From contig JAIRZQ010000017.1 in the NCBI GenBank assembly GCA_031267135.1, positions 1 to 38,548 of the forward strand: DNA of 38,548 nt, read 5' to 3'. Position 1 is the stretch's first letter. Every line of letters begins with the position of its first letter. Of the stretch, positions 19,674 through 29,823 are shown piece by piece. The notes below the pieces were generated by a model. The model worked only from the letters and a program-made list of their open reading frames with translations, was not told the DNA's origin and did no database searches. This DNA comes from Prevotellaceae bacterium (GTDB taxonomy: Bacteria > Bacteroidota > Bacteroidia > Bacteroidales > UBA932). Position numbers and translations under genes: made by a program.

Positions 19674-19963
19674 TTATAATTTAGTTAAATTTAATAATAA
19701 GAGATTTCTCTCTTTTTAATTTCGTTGCAAAAATAATCTTTTTTTCGATAATGTGCAAATTCAAAATTATTTTTTTAATGCCCGTAGAGTAGATTCAATT
19801 ATTAAATTCAATTATTACATTCAATAAACTTACAATAAATCGCTATACAAATAAATTTGTTATAAATATATAACTCATGTTATGCTGTACAGTTAAAGTT
19901 ACATTGCTCCGCTCGGCACAGGCTCCAGACCAATGTCATCAAGATAAGGAAAAAACCGTTTTC

Positions 19964-20051
19964 CGTCATTGCGAGCGAAGCGAAGCAATCCATAAACAGT
20001 TTTATCTGTAATTGTATAGATTGCTTCGTCGCTACGCTTCTCGCAATGACG
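19964..20051. repeat. Imperfect inverted repeat, REP-like (CGTCATTGCGAGCGAAGCGAAGCAATC ... GATTGCTTCGTCGCTACGCTTCTCGCAATGACG)
   Basis: Arms at 19964..19990 and 20019..20051 are imperfect reverse complements. Confidence 0.8.
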
Positions 20052-20110
20052 CGAGAATAATAATTGTAGTTGATTCATATAATGTTTTATTAAATATAAA
20101 CTCTATTATT

Positions 20111-20989
20111 TTAGAAAACCAACTTCAAAATTTTTTCGGCAACCTGTTCCATCAGCCATTTGGGAGTGGATGTTGCTCCGCACACTCCGACACTTTTTGC
20201 ATTGGCAAACCATGCTGAATTTAAATCATTTTCATCTTCAACCATATAAGTTTTTTCATTTACGTTTTTGCAGGCGTTATAAAGGATTTTTCCGTTTGAA
20301 CTTTGCTTTCCACTTACAAAAACCACAATATCATGATTTTTTGAAAATTTTTCCAGATTAGGTTTACGGCTCGATACCTGTCCGCAAACTGTATTGTGCG
20401 ATTCAAAAACGATATTTCCATCTTTGCTTGCTTCAATCATCTTCTGTTTAATTATTTCGTTTATCGTATTAAAATCATCGACGCTTTTTGTTGTTTGTGC
20501 AAATAATGACACGGGACGCGAAAAATCAACAAGCTCAAGGTCTTTTGCCGTTTCGGCAACAATAGCATTGCCGCCGGTTTGTCCGATTAAGCCATTTACT
20601 TCGGCATGATTTTTCTTTCCGAAAATTACTATTTGTCCGTTCATTTCTCTTATTTTTTTATAGTTGTTTTTTATCTGTTCCTGCAATTTCAGCACAACAG
20701 GACAGGTACAGTCGATAATCGAAATTTCATTCTGTTTTGCCGTATCGTAGGTAGAAGGCGGCTCTCCGTGAGCGCGAATCAGAAGTTTTTTGTTTTTTAT
20801 TTCATGCAAACTGTCATGATTTATACTTTGCAAACCAAGTTTTTTCAGTCGTTTTACTTCTATGCTGTTATGAACTATTTCGCCAAGCGAATACAGCTTT
20901 TCATGCGAATTTAATTCGTTTTCCGCTTTTCGGATAGCTCGAACAACGCCGTAACAAAAGCCCGATTTGTCGTCGGTTTCAACTATCAT
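20111..20989 (-). CDS. ispH: 4-hydroxy-3-methylbut-2-enyl diphosphate reductase
   Basis: SGFCYGVVRAIRKAE, LIRAHGEPP, DCTCPVV motifs with conserved Cys residues. Confidence 0.95.
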   Translation of the reverse strand: MIVETDDKSGFCYGVVRAIRKAENELNSHEKLYSLGEIVHNSIEVKRLKKLGLQSINHDSLHEIKNKKLLIRAHGEPPSTYDTAKQNEISIIDCTCPVVLKLQEQIKNNYKKIREMNGQIVIFGKKNHAEVNGLIGQTGGNAIVAETAKDLELVDFSRPVSLFAQTTKSVDDFNTINEIIKQKMIEASKDGNIVFESHNTVCGQVSSRKPNLEKFSKNHDIVVFVSGKQSSNGKILYNACKNVNEKTYMVEDENDLNSAWFANAKSVGVCGATSTPKWLMEQVAEKILKLVF

Positions 20990-20992
20990 CTT

Positions 20993-21691
20993 TTATTGTT
21001 TTTTGATTACAGATTGAAAAATTTTGTCGAACCATTGCATCTGTTCATCAATAGAAATATCGCTGTTGTCGAGAATTACAGCATCATCGGCTTTTTTAAG
21101 CGGACTCGTATTTCTGTGAGTATCAATATAGTCGCGTTCGCGAATATTTTTTTCTATTTCCTGCAATGTAACATTTTCGCCGTTTTGCAGCAATTCGTTG
21201 TAACGTCTCATCGCTCTGATTTCGGGTTTTGCTGTCATAAAAATTTTAATTTCGGCATCAGGAAAAACAACAGTTCCAATGTCGCGACCATCCATTACGA
21301 TTCCTTTGTTTTTTCCCATTTCACGCTGTAAGGCAACCATTTGAGTCCGCACTTCAGGAATTGCACTTACTGCACTTACATTATTTGAAATTTCAACATT
21401 ACGAATTTTGTTTTCAACATTTTTGCCGTTCAAAAAAGTGTCGCTTTTCCCCGCATCAGTGTTAAAAACAAATTCAATACTGATTTTTTTCAAATTTTCA
21501 ATAATTTTATCAACATTCAATTCACAATTGTTGATAAAATTATTTTCAATGCAGTACAAGGTTGCCGCTCTGTACATTGCGCCTGTATCAACGTAGATGT
21601 AGCTTAGTTTTCGGGCAATTAACCTCGCGAAAGAACTCTTGCCTGTTGACGAATACCCGTCAATCGCAACTGTAATTTTTTTACATTCCAT
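20993..21691 (-). CDS. cmk: Cytidylate kinase
   Basis: ITVAIDGYSSTGKSSFARLIARKLSYIYVDTGAMYRA, MDGRDIGTVVFPDAEIKIFMTA. Confidence 0.95.
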   Translation of the reverse strand: MECKKITVAIDGYSSTGKSSFARLIARKLSYIYVDTGAMYRAATLYCIENNFINNCELNVDKIIENLKKISIEFVFNTDAGKSDTFLNGKNVENKIRNVEISNNVSAVSAIPEVRTQMVALQREMGKNKGIVMDGRDIGTVVFPDAEIKIFMTAKPEIRAMRRYNELLQNGENVTLQEIEKNIRERDYIDTHRNTSPLKKADDAVILDNSDISIDEQMQWFDKIFQSVIKKQ

Positions 21692-21796
21692 ACCATGATA
21701 TTATTCCAAAGTGCAAAAATAAGTAAAAGAATTTATCAAAAAAAATTGGGAATACGAACAAAAAAAAATAACTTCGCATTAAATTTCAAATCAATT

Positions 21797-22963
21797 ATGA
21801 AAATATTAGTAGTAGATGATGAAAGCAGTATTTGTAGGTCGCTGATGGAAATATTTGAATATGAAGGCTATGAGGTATTGTCGGCAAAAAATGGCAAACA
21901 GGCTCTTTCTATAATCAAGGAAAATATCAGCAACCTTGACCTTGTTTTTTGTGATATTAAAATGTCGGGAATGGATGGCATCGAAGTTTTGGAAAAATCG
22001 CAGAAAATTAATGGCGACCTGCCTTTTGTAATGATTTCCGGACATGCAGATATCGAAACTGCGGTTGAATGCATAAAAAAAGGAGCTTACGATTTTCTTG
22101 AAAAGCCTTTGGATTTGAATCGTGTACTGATAGCCGTACGCAATGCAACCGACAAAACTACGCTGCTGAAAGAAACAAAAAAACTTCGTAAAAAAATATT
22201 CAAGACAAACGACATTATAGGAAAATCGCCGGTAATCAAAAAAATAAAGGAAATGATTGATCGCGTAGCTCCAACCGAAGCCAGAGTCTTAATAACAGGT
22301 TCGAACGGAACAGGAAAAGAGCTTGTTGCACGCTGGCTTCACGAAAAAAGCCTGCGGGCATCAGCGCCTTTCGTTGAAGTAAACTGCGCAGCTATTCCAT
22401 CCGAACTTATTGAAAGCGAATTGTTCGGACATGAAAAAGGTTCGTTTACATCTGCAATAAAACAGCATAAGGGAAAATTTGAACAGGCTGAAGGCGGAAC
22501 AGTTTTTCTTGACGAAATAGGCGATATGAGTTTATCGGCGCAGGCAAAGGTTTTGCGGGTATTGCAGGAAAATAAAATTTCGCGCGTAGGCGGCGATAAA
22601 TCAATAGATGTCGATGTCAGAATATTTGCCGCTACAAACAAAAATCTTCCCGAAGAAATTGCAAAGGGAAATTTCAGAGAAGATCTTTATCACAGGTTAA
22701 GCGTGATTATCATAAACGTTCCGCCGTTGAGCGAACGCGCCGAAGATATTCCGTTACTTGCAAAGCATTTTATCGATTTGATTTGCACGGAACAGAATTC
22801 ACCTAAACCCGAAATAGAAAAAACAGCAATTGACGAACTTCAAAAACTTCCATGGACAGGAAATGTTCGCGAATTTCGCAATGTTATAGAACGGCTAATA
22901 ATATTATGCAATAAAAAAATAACGGCAAGCGATGTAAAATTATTCGCAATGCCTCTAATTTAA
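21797..22963 (+). CDS. NtrC-like response regulator (receiver + AAA+ sigma-54 interaction domain), no recognisable C-terminal HTH
   Basis: MKILVVDDESSICRSLMEIFEYEGYEV receiver; ESELFGHEKGSFTSA loop; VFLDEIGDMSLSAQAKVLRVLQE; ends ...ITASDVKLFAMPLI*. Start at ATG 21797 preferred. Confidence 0.9.
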   Translation: MKILVVDDESSICRSLMEIFEYEGYEVLSAKNGKQALSIIKENISNLDLVFCDIKMSGMDGIEVLEKSQKINGDLPFVMISGHADIETAVECIKKGAYDFLEKPLDLNRVLIAVRNATDKTTLLKETKKLRKKIFKTNDIIGKSPVIKKIKEMIDRVAPTEARVLITGSNGTGKELVARWLHEKSLRASAPFVEVNCAAIPSELIESELFGHEKGSFTSAIKQHKGKFEQAEGGTVFLDEIGDMSLSAQAKVLRVLQENKISRVGGDKSIDVDVRIFAATNKNLPEEIAKGNFREDLYHRLSVIIINVPPLSERAEDIPLLAKHFIDLICTEQNSPKPEIEKTAIDELQKLPWTGNVREFRNVIERLIILCNKKITASDVKLFAMPLI

Positions 22964-22980
22964 TTTAAAAAAATAAAACA

Positions 22981-24255
22981 ATGATACAGGAAATACTCAA
23001 ATCTTTAGCGCTTGAAAATCGTAGATTGACAATACCAACTATCGGCGCATTCTTACTTAATCCTCAAAAACAGGTAAGATTCTCATCGTTCTTGAAATAC
23101 GACGATGGTTTATTCATAAAATTATTGAGCGAACGCAAAAATATTCCGGAGGAACACGCAAAACAAATTATTCAGGATTTTACACATGACGTATTGAATG
23201 TAATAAGTAACGGCGGCAGGTATAATATTCCGAATTTCGGTTATTTCACAAAAGACGACAAAAATAATATTGATTTTGTTTTTGAAGATACCAATGAAGC
23301 ATTTGGTGTAAAAGAAACAGGCGAGCCGGAGCCGGTATCTGCGCCAAATGTTCCTTCCTTCATGGACACAATGCCTGTTTTTGGAAATGCCGAGCAAAAG
23401 CCGCAGAATGCTTTTGATTTCTCAAATATCTTTATCCCGCCGGCAGCAGACACAGCGCCGCCGATAAAAGAAAAAAAGAATAATGCCGGGTATTGGATTT
23501 TGACGGCATTGCTGATAATAATCGCATTATTACTGCTGCTATATCTTTTCAGTAATAATTTTAAACAAACAGTAAATTCTCTGTTCGGCAGCAAGCCTAA
23601 AGTTGAAGTTAAAGCGGATACTGTAATAATCGTTGCAGATACCGTAAAAGCACAACTGGAAGATACTGTTGTAATAAAACAGGAAAATATGGATACGCAA
23701 ACAGCATTAGCATCAACTCCGACAAGTACGCTAAACGGCAAATATCAGGTTATTGCAGGATGTTATCTGGATAGAAGGATTGCCGAAAATTTTGCCGCTG
23801 AACTTAAAAGTGATGGTTATGATGCCCGAGTGCCTGCAAATGCCGCAGGAGAATGGTATATTGTAATGGTGTATGAAAGTAATGACATGCAGGATGCCAT
23901 TCGCGTAAAGGACTCTTTTGTTGACGAAGGTTACGAAGATGCCTGGGTTAGAATAAGACCCGGCAGAATATCCGCAAACGCGGCAACAGACCGGCAGGCT
24001 CAGTCGTATTCAAACGCGGGTACGGCAGGCAAAACAGGAAGCAAGTATCAAACCGTTGCAGGATGTTTTATTGAAGAGAAGAACGGCGAAAAACTTGCTG
24101 ATGAATTAAAAAGCAGGGGATTTAACGTAACGGTCAAATTTGAAGGCGAATGGACTGTATTGATTTTGAATGAAAGTAATGATTTGAATGAAGCTAATCA
24201 GGTAAAGGATCAATGTATAGCGGCAGGCTACGATGCTTGGGTCAGAACAAGATAA
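22981..24255 (+). CDS. HU/CCDC81-like N-terminal domain, TM segment and two SPOR domains
   Basis: MIQEILKSLALENRRLTIPTIGAFLLNP...NIPNFGYFT; hydrophobic YWILTALLIIIALLLLLYLF; two SPOR-like repeats GKYQVIAGCYLDRRIAENFAAELKSDGYDARV and SKYQTVAGCFIEEKNGEKLADELKSRGFNVTV. Confidence 0.88.
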   Translation: MIQEILKSLALENRRLTIPTIGAFLLNPQKQVRFSSFLKYDDGLFIKLLSERKNIPEEHAKQIIQDFTHDVLNVISNGGRYNIPNFGYFTKDDKNNIDFVFEDTNEAFGVKETGEPEPVSAPNVPSFMDTMPVFGNAEQKPQNAFDFSNIFIPPAADTAPPIKEKKNNAGYWILTALLIIIALLLLLYLFSNNFKQTVNSLFGSKPKVEVKADTVIIVADTVKAQLEDTVVIKQENMDTQTALASTPTSTLNGKYQVIAGCYLDRRIAENFAAELKSDGYDARVPANAAGEWYIVMVYESNDMQDAIRVKDSFVDEGYEDAWVRIRPGRISANAATDRQAQSYSNAGTAGKTGSKYQTVAGCFIEEKNGEKLADELKSRGFNVTVKFEGEWTVLILNESNDLNEANQVKDQCIAAGYDAWVRTR

Positions 24256-24964
24256 ATCACGAACAGTATCGCATCCCGAATTTGGAACAGTAACTTTTCA
24301 TAAGCGTAAAGGATTGCGGCGTATAAGCATTTCGGTGAACAATGAAATAAAAGTATCATTGCCGGATTATGTGAGCTACGACGAAGCTAACAGGTTTGTT
24401 ATTGAAAAGTCGGCGTGGATTAGAAAAGTAAAAAAAGAAACAGAAAAAATTAAGCCAACGTTTTTTGATAAGGCTACACAGTTTGAAACACATTCGCACA
24501 GTGTAAGGCTGCTGGAACATGACGAAAAGTACGTAAGGCGAATTATAACCGATGATGGTTTTTTAAATATTTATTATCCTCAAAATTCCGATATAAATTC
24601 GCCGAAACTGCAAAATATTTTTCGCCGGTGCATATTGGATGTTTTGCTTTTTGAGGCAAGACATTATTTGCCGCAACGTATCAAATATTTGGCTGACAGG
24701 CATAATTTTACATATAATCATGTACGGATAAAAAACAATTTGAGCAATCTGGGAAGTTGTAGTTATCAAAACAACATTAATTTGAATTTGCATATTATGC
24801 GGCTTTCCGATGAACTGATTGATTATGTCATTTTGCATGAACTGTGCCACACGGTTGAAAAAAACCATGGCGAACGGTTTTGGAAACTGCTCGACAGCGT
24901 AACCGGCAACAAAGCTCGCGAGCTTTCAAAACAGGCAAAAAAAATAAATACAAAAGTGATCTAA
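24233..24964 (+). CDS. YgjP-like (DUF45/M48-type) metallopeptidase
   Basis: YVILHELCHTVEKNHGERFWKLL zinc motif; overlaps upstream CDS by 23 nt. Confidence 0.85.
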   Translation: MLGSEQDKSRTVSHPEFGTVTFHKRKGLRRISISVNNEIKVSLPDYVSYDEANRFVIEKSAWIRKVKKETEKIKPTFFDKATQFETHSHSVRLLEHDEKYVRRIITDDGFLNIYYPQNSDINSPKLQNIFRRCILDVLLFEARHYLPQRIKYLADRHNFTYNHVRIKNNLSNLGSCSYQNNINLNLHIMRLSDELIDYVILHELCHTVEKNHGERFWKLLDSVTGNKARELSKQAKKINTKVI

Positions 24965-24977
24965 AGCAAATGTAAAA

Positions 24978-25652
24978 TCAATCTATCGGTTTATATTTTT
25001 GCTGCGCCTGTTCGCGAGTCATTGCTTCAAAATGCCACCATTCGTTTTGTATCGACCTGAAGCCTGCACTTTTCATGGCATTTCGCAAAACCAAACGATT
25101 GTTTACTTGCTGTTGAGTAAGTTTTTTTTGATGTAAAAATTTTTGTTCGTAGCGAGGCTGCGACTTTTCGGTAAATTCATCAAAACCTGTTCCCATATCA
25201 ACCGTATTGCCTTTCTCATCAACAATGCCGACATCAACAGCAACGCCATAACTGTGCATGCTTATGCGCGATGGACTTGCTACATATTTTTGCCAATCGG
25301 TATTTTTCACAACTTCCCACATTTTTTGCTGTACGCTGCGCGGACGAACCGCATCGTAAATCACAATATTCCAGTTCTTATTCATTTCTTTCAACTTTTT
25401 TTGAGCATTTGCAAGCATTTTAGCGACTTCGGGCTGCAAGCAGGCTTCACAAAAATCGCCATACATATTTTTGCCTGTAAAATTGTCGCTTGTTGCATAT
25501 TTCAAATCAACGGCAATGGTTGTATCAATGGTTTTGATGTTTATAAGTCCGATTTTTTGCAGCCTTTTTGCCATTTTGCCTTCATCCGGCTGCTGGCAGA
25601 ATGCAGTCAGCGCAAATTGAAATATCAACAATATAAATAAAAACTTTTTCAT
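24978..25652 (-). CDS. D-alanyl-D-alanine dipeptidase (M15D, VanX/DdpX-like), secreted
   Basis: Signal peptide MKKFLFILLIFQFALTAFCQ; DLKYATSDNFTGKNMYG, DAVRPRSVQQKMW, SMHSYGVAVDVGIVD, NEWWHFE. Confidence 0.9.
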   Translation of the reverse strand: MKKFLFILLIFQFALTAFCQQPDEGKMAKRLQKIGLINIKTIDTTIAVDLKYATSDNFTGKNMYGDFCEACLQPEVAKMLANAQKKLKEMNKNWNIVIYDAVRPRSVQQKMWEVVKNTDWQKYVASPSRISMHSYGVAVDVGIVDEKGNTVDMGTGFDEFTEKSQPRYEQKFLHQKKLTQQQVNNRLVLRNAMKSAGFRSIQNEWWHFEAMTREQAQQKYKPID

Positions 25653-25691
25653 GTATAGCATAATTTTTAAATCATATTTATCATAACTGTG

Positions 25692-25699
25692 CAAATATA
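25692..25699 (-). promoter_or_regulatory. -7 box TATATTTG for the M15 dipeptidase gene
   Basis: Reverse complement of CAAATATA; divergent to prfB. Confidence 0.4.
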
Positions 25700-25718
25700 G
25701 CAATTAAAAATAAATTAT

Positions 25719-25726
25719 TAAATTTG
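25719..25726 (+). promoter_or_regulatory. -7 box TAAATTTG for prfB
   Basis: Matches TAnnTTTG, 13 nt upstream of ATG 25740. Confidence 0.45.
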
Positions 25727-25739
25727 CAGAAAAAAAGAT

Positions 25740-26889
25740 ATGATAATTGCAGAAAACATAAAAGAATTATCACAGCGCACGGATGCGTTGAGGAGGCATC
25801 TTTGACATCGACAGTAAGCAGATACAGTTTGACGAAGAACAGCAAAAAACACAGGATCCCGATTTTTGGAATAACCCGAAAGAAGCGGAAATTCAACTGA
25901 AAAAAGTCGCTGCCATTAAAGCATGGCTATCGGGCTTTGAGCAGGCAAACAGCCATTTTGATGACTTGCAGGTTTTATTTGATTTTGCAAAATCCGGCGA
26001 AGCAAGCGAAGCAGATGTTGACGAACAATATCGCATAACGCTTGATGCGATTGAGAAACTTGAATTGCAAAACATGTTGCGCAACGATGAAGATAAACTT
26101 GGCGCCGTGCTGAAAATAAATTCGGGCGCAGGCGGAACCGAAAGTCAGGATTGGGCGGAAATGCTCATGCGCATGTATTTGCGATGGTGCGAAAATAAAG
26201 GTTATAAAACGCAAATCACAAATATCCTCGACGGCGACGATGCCGGAATAAAATCGGTAACCGTTCAAATCGAAGGCGATTTTGCCTACGGATATTTGAA
26301 GAGTGAAAACGGCGTGCATCGTCTTGTACGAGTGTCGCCATTCAATGCTCAGGGAAAACGAATGACATCGTTTTCTTCGGTATTTGTATCGCCGCTTGTA
26401 GATGACAGTATCGAAGTTGTGGTTAATCAGGCTGATATTTCGTGGGATACATTCCGTTCCAGCGGTGCGGGCGGACAAAACGTAAACAAAGTTGAAACAG
26501 GCGTCAGACTTCGCTATAATTACCATGATTCCGACACTGGTGAAGTACGCGAAATTTTGATTGAAAATACCGAAAGCCGTTCACAGCTTGGAAACCGTGA
26601 AAATGCAATGCGACTTCTGAAATCGCAACTCTACGATATTGAACTTCAAAAACGTAATGCCGAACAGGCAAAACTTGAAGCGGGAAAGAAAAAAATAGAA
26701 TGGGGTTCGCAAATTCGCAGTTATGTTTTTGACGACCGAAGAGTAAAAGATCATCGAACAAATTATCAGACATCAAATGTACAGGGCGTTATGGATGGCG
26801 ATTTGGACGACTTTATAAAGGCTTATTTGATGGAGTTTGGAGGGAAAACGAATGAAAATTCAATAAAAATTAATTCAAGTGCAAATTGA
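25740..26889 (+). CDS. prfB: Peptide chain release factor 2 with programmed +1 frameshift at 25800..25806
   Basis: MIIAENIKELSQRTDALRRHL-TGA; AGGAGG-CAT-CTT-TGA-C site, resuming DIDSKQIQFDEEQQKTQDPDFWNNP in +1 frame; GGQ motif SSGAGGQNVNKVETGVRL. ORF track shows only part of it (25966 onward). Confidence 0.96.
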
Positions 26890-26896
26890 GAAACTG

Positions 26897-27496
26897 CTAA
26901 ACAAGCGACCTGTTTATTTCATCAATGTAATTGAGAATTTCATCTTTGCCTGCTTTTGTTTCGGATGAAGTATAAAAAATATTCGGCAATTCTTCCCACG
27001 ATTCCATCAGCATTTTCTTATGATTTTCAATGTTTCTGTTTAGCTTTTCAATACCTGTTTTGTCGGCTTTTGTAAAAATGATTGCAAATGGAACTTCGTG
27101 TTCTCCGAGAAGATTTATAAACGCAATATCAATATTTTGTGGCTCAAGTCGGCTGTCTAACAATACAAACAGCAATGTCATTTCTTCTCTGCGTTTGATA
27201 TAATCGATGATTATCTGTGAAAAACCGCTTCTGTCTTTTTTCGAAGCTTTGGCATATCCGTATCCGGGTAAATCAACAAGATACCAGGAATTATTTATCA
27301 GAAAATGATTGATTAGACGTGTTTTACCGGGAGTAGATGAAACTTTTGCCAATTTTTTTTTACCCGTAAGCATGTTTATTAGCGAAGATTTTCCTACATT
27401 TGAGCGTCCAATAAACGCATATTCCGGTAATTTGTTCTGCGGACATTGTTCTGTTTTGCTGCTGCTGCATATAAAATCGGCTTGCTTTATTATCAT
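26897..27496 (-). CDS. engB: Ribosome biogenesis GTPase EngB/YsxC
   Basis: [55 protein letters not shown]. Confidence 0.94.
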   Translation of the reverse strand: MIIKQADFICSSSKTEQCPQNKLPEYAFIGRSNVGKSSLINMLTGKKKLAKVSSTPGKTRLINHFLINNSWYLVDLPGYGYAKASKKDRSGFSQIIIDYIKRREEMTLLFVLLDSRLEPQNIDIAFINLLGEHEVPFAIIFTKADKTGIEKLNRNIENHKKMLMESWEELPNIFYTSSETKAGKDEILNYIDEINRSLV

Positions 27497-27547
27497 TGGA
27501 TACAAATTTTTGACAAAATTATTAATAAAAATTTAAAACTATAAAAA

Positions 27548-28042
27548 ATGAAAAAATATTGGGTTATTATTACAGTTTCGGCTTGCATATTAGCTGCCTG
27601 CGGTTCGCAAAAAAAAATAAATTCGAATGGCAATGTACAGCCGGAAGTAAATTCTAACGAAAACATGCAGGATGCCGGGCTCAAAGATACAGGCAAACAA
27701 AAGGATTTGAGCTTTGAAAATACCAAATGGATTTTAAAAAGCATTGATGGCAATGAAGTTGAAATGCTTCCCGACAAGCCTGCCTATATTATCTTTAGCG
27801 ATGATGAAAGAATATCGGGTTTTTTAGGCTGTAACGGCTTTAGCGGTTCATATTATCTATCGGGAGATATTCTCAAATTAGACAATATTATTTCTACTCA
27901 AAAGGGATGTTTCCCGAAAAATCCTGAAAAATTATTTTCATCGGTGCTTTCGCGCGTGGATGCCTGCGTGGTTATCGGCAACAAACTTGTTTTTACTCAA
28001 ATGGGAAAAGAAATTGCTGCATTTGAAGGTTATAACGAATAA
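27548..28042 (+). CDS. META (HslJ-like) domain lipoprotein
   Basis: Lipobox LAACGSQKK; NTKWILKSIDGNEV...ISGFLGCNGFSGSYYLSGDILKLDNIISTQKGC. Confidence 0.85.
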   Translation: MKKYWVIITVSACILAACGSQKKINSNGNVQPEVNSNENMQDAGLKDTGKQKDLSFENTKWILKSIDGNEVEMLPDKPAYIIFSDDERISGFLGCNGFSGSYYLSGDILKLDNIISTQKGCFPKNPEKLFSSVLSRVDACVVIGNKLVFTQMGKEIAAFEGYNE

Positions 28043-28067
28043 AATATCATCATAAAATACACTGACA

Positions 28068-29171
28068 ATGAAAAAAATATTATTATTTCTTTTAATTATC
28101 GCAACTGTAACATCATGTACACAGTTGCCAAAAAACGCTGGAAAACAGGAAAAAACGTTTCCCGAATTTGCTGTTGCAATCGTAAATCCTACTGTTGCAA
28201 ATATAAAAACTTTCAGATATTTAGTTGATAATAAAATACTTCCCAATGCTGACAGTTTCGGGATAATAGGTATTTATCATGTAAAACAGAATTATGATTT
28301 TGAAAAAAGTCAAAAATATATCGACGAAAACAATTTGACAATGAAGTTGATAAAATGCGGAAGTGAATTATCGACTAAAAATATATATGAGCAAAACGAT
28401 TGCAGCAACCTGTTTAAAGAAATATTCGAACAGACCAAAGGCGTTTTCTTCTTTGGCGGTCCTGATATTCCGGCTGAATGTTTTGGCGAAAAAACGCATT
28501 TAATGTCCGGAATTACCGATCCGTATCGTCATTTTTTTGAATTGTCATTTCTGTTTCATTTACTTGGCGGAAGCCAAAACGAAAACCATATCGCACTTCT
28601 TGATCAAAATCCCGATTACACGGTCATAGGTTTCTGCCTCGGCATGCAAACAATGAACTGTTCAACAGGCGGCACAATGATTCAGGATATTCCAATGGAA
28701 GTTTATAATATTGCAACCGTGGAAGATGTGCTGAATACGCCTGATGCGCAGCACAAAAACTACAATTCGTATTTTGATTACGATGATGAGCTTACAGGTT
28801 ATAATTTTCATAAAATAAAGCCGAAAGGCGAAAATATTATCTCCGAAATTATCGGCGAAAGCGAGCCTTATGTTTTGAGTTCACATCATCAGGCAGTAAA
28901 AAAAACAGGTAAAAATCTTAACATTGCAGCAGTTTCGCCCGATGGTAAAATTATTGAAGCTGTTGTTCATCAAAAATACAGGCACGTTATAGGAACTCAG
29001 TTCCATCCTGAATATACAGGCTTGTACGACAAAGATTTTACAATAAAATTGAAAGATGATGACAGCGATAATCAAAGTTTTTTATCATTATATTCAGGCG
29101 AACAGGGTGAAAATTTTCATCACAGATATTGGAAAATCATAGGAGAATGGTTAAATTATCTTAAAAAATAG
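28068..29171 (+). CDS. Class I glutamine amidotransferase-like / peptidase C26-like lipoprotein
   Basis: Lipobox ATVTSCTQ; VIGFCLGMQTMNCSTGGTMIQDIP nucleophile elbow; GTQFHPEY. Confidence 0.82.
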   Translation: MKKILLFLLIIATVTSCTQLPKNAGKQEKTFPEFAVAIVNPTVANIKTFRYLVDNKILPNADSFGIIGIYHVKQNYDFEKSQKYIDENNLTMKLIKCGSELSTKNIYEQNDCSNLFKEIFEQTKGVFFFGGPDIPAECFGEKTHLMSGITDPYRHFFELSFLFHLLGGSQNENHIALLDQNPDYTVIGFCLGMQTMNCSTGGTMIQDIPMEVYNIATVEDVLNTPDAQHKNYNSYFDYDDELTGYNFHKIKPKGENIISEIIGESEPYVLSSHHQAVKKTGKNLNIAAVSPDGKIIEAVVHQKYRHVIGTQFHPEYTGLYDKDFTIKLKDDDSDNQSFLSLYSGEQGENFHHRYWKIIGEWLNYLKK

Positions 29172-29250
29172 ATATGCTTTGCATCATTTGGACTGAAAAA
29201 ATCATCTTAATATAAACGCTGAGTGCAAGTTTATTTTTGTTTGTAATGAT

Positions 29251-29793
29251 ATGACCGAAGAACAACGCTTGATAGCAGGCTGTATAAATAAAGATATAAA
29301 TGCTCAACGAGAACTGTACGAACGCTATGCAAAAAAAATGCTGAGCGTGTGTATCAGGTACGTGTGTAACGAAGATGAAGCAAGAGATATTATGCATGAC
29401 GGATTTGTAAGATTATTTGATAAAATAGAAAGATTCGACCGGAAAGGATCGCTCGAAAGCTGGATACATAAACTGTTTGTAAACATTTGTTTGGAAAATT
29501 TACGAAAAATGAGTAAAATGATATTCAAAAGCGCTAACAACAATAATAATGAACTGCAAATCGCCGACGATTCGACGCCGGATGCTTATGACAGAATTGA
29601 GGCAGACGAATTGATGAATTTAATAAAAGAATTGCCGGTGTCGTTTCGCAGTGTTTTCAATCTTTATGCAATTGAAGGCTATTCACACGATGAAATTGCG
29701 GTACTGCTGGGAATTACAAGTTCTGCATCTCGATCCAACTATTTCAAAGCAAGAACCTTATTGCAGCAAAAAATAAAATCAAGATATAAATAG
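29251..29793 (+). CDS. RNA polymerase sigma factor, ECF subfamily
   Basis: NAQRELYERYAKKMLSVCIRYVCNEDEARDIMHDGFVRLFDKIERFDRKGSLESWIHKLFVNICLENLRK (region 2) and LPVSFRSVFNLYAIEGYSHDEIAVLLGITSSASRSNYFKAR (region 4). Confidence 0.95.
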   Translation: MTEEQRLIAGCINKDINAQRELYERYAKKMLSVCIRYVCNEDEARDIMHDGFVRLFDKIERFDRKGSLESWIHKLFVNICLENLRKMSKMIFKSANNNNNELQIADDSTPDAYDRIEADELMNLIKELPVSFRSVFNLYAIEGYSHDEIAVLLGITSSASRSNYFKARTLLQQKIKSRYK

Positions 29794-29823
29794 GCAAATA
29801 AAATAAATAAACATATTAAAGGT

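Noticed and set aside
25966-26889. Short prfB ORF starting at 25966 as the true start or a truncated pseudogene
   Set aside because: The upstream ATG at 25740 plus the canonical AGGAGG...CTTTGAC recoding site explains the missing N-terminus.
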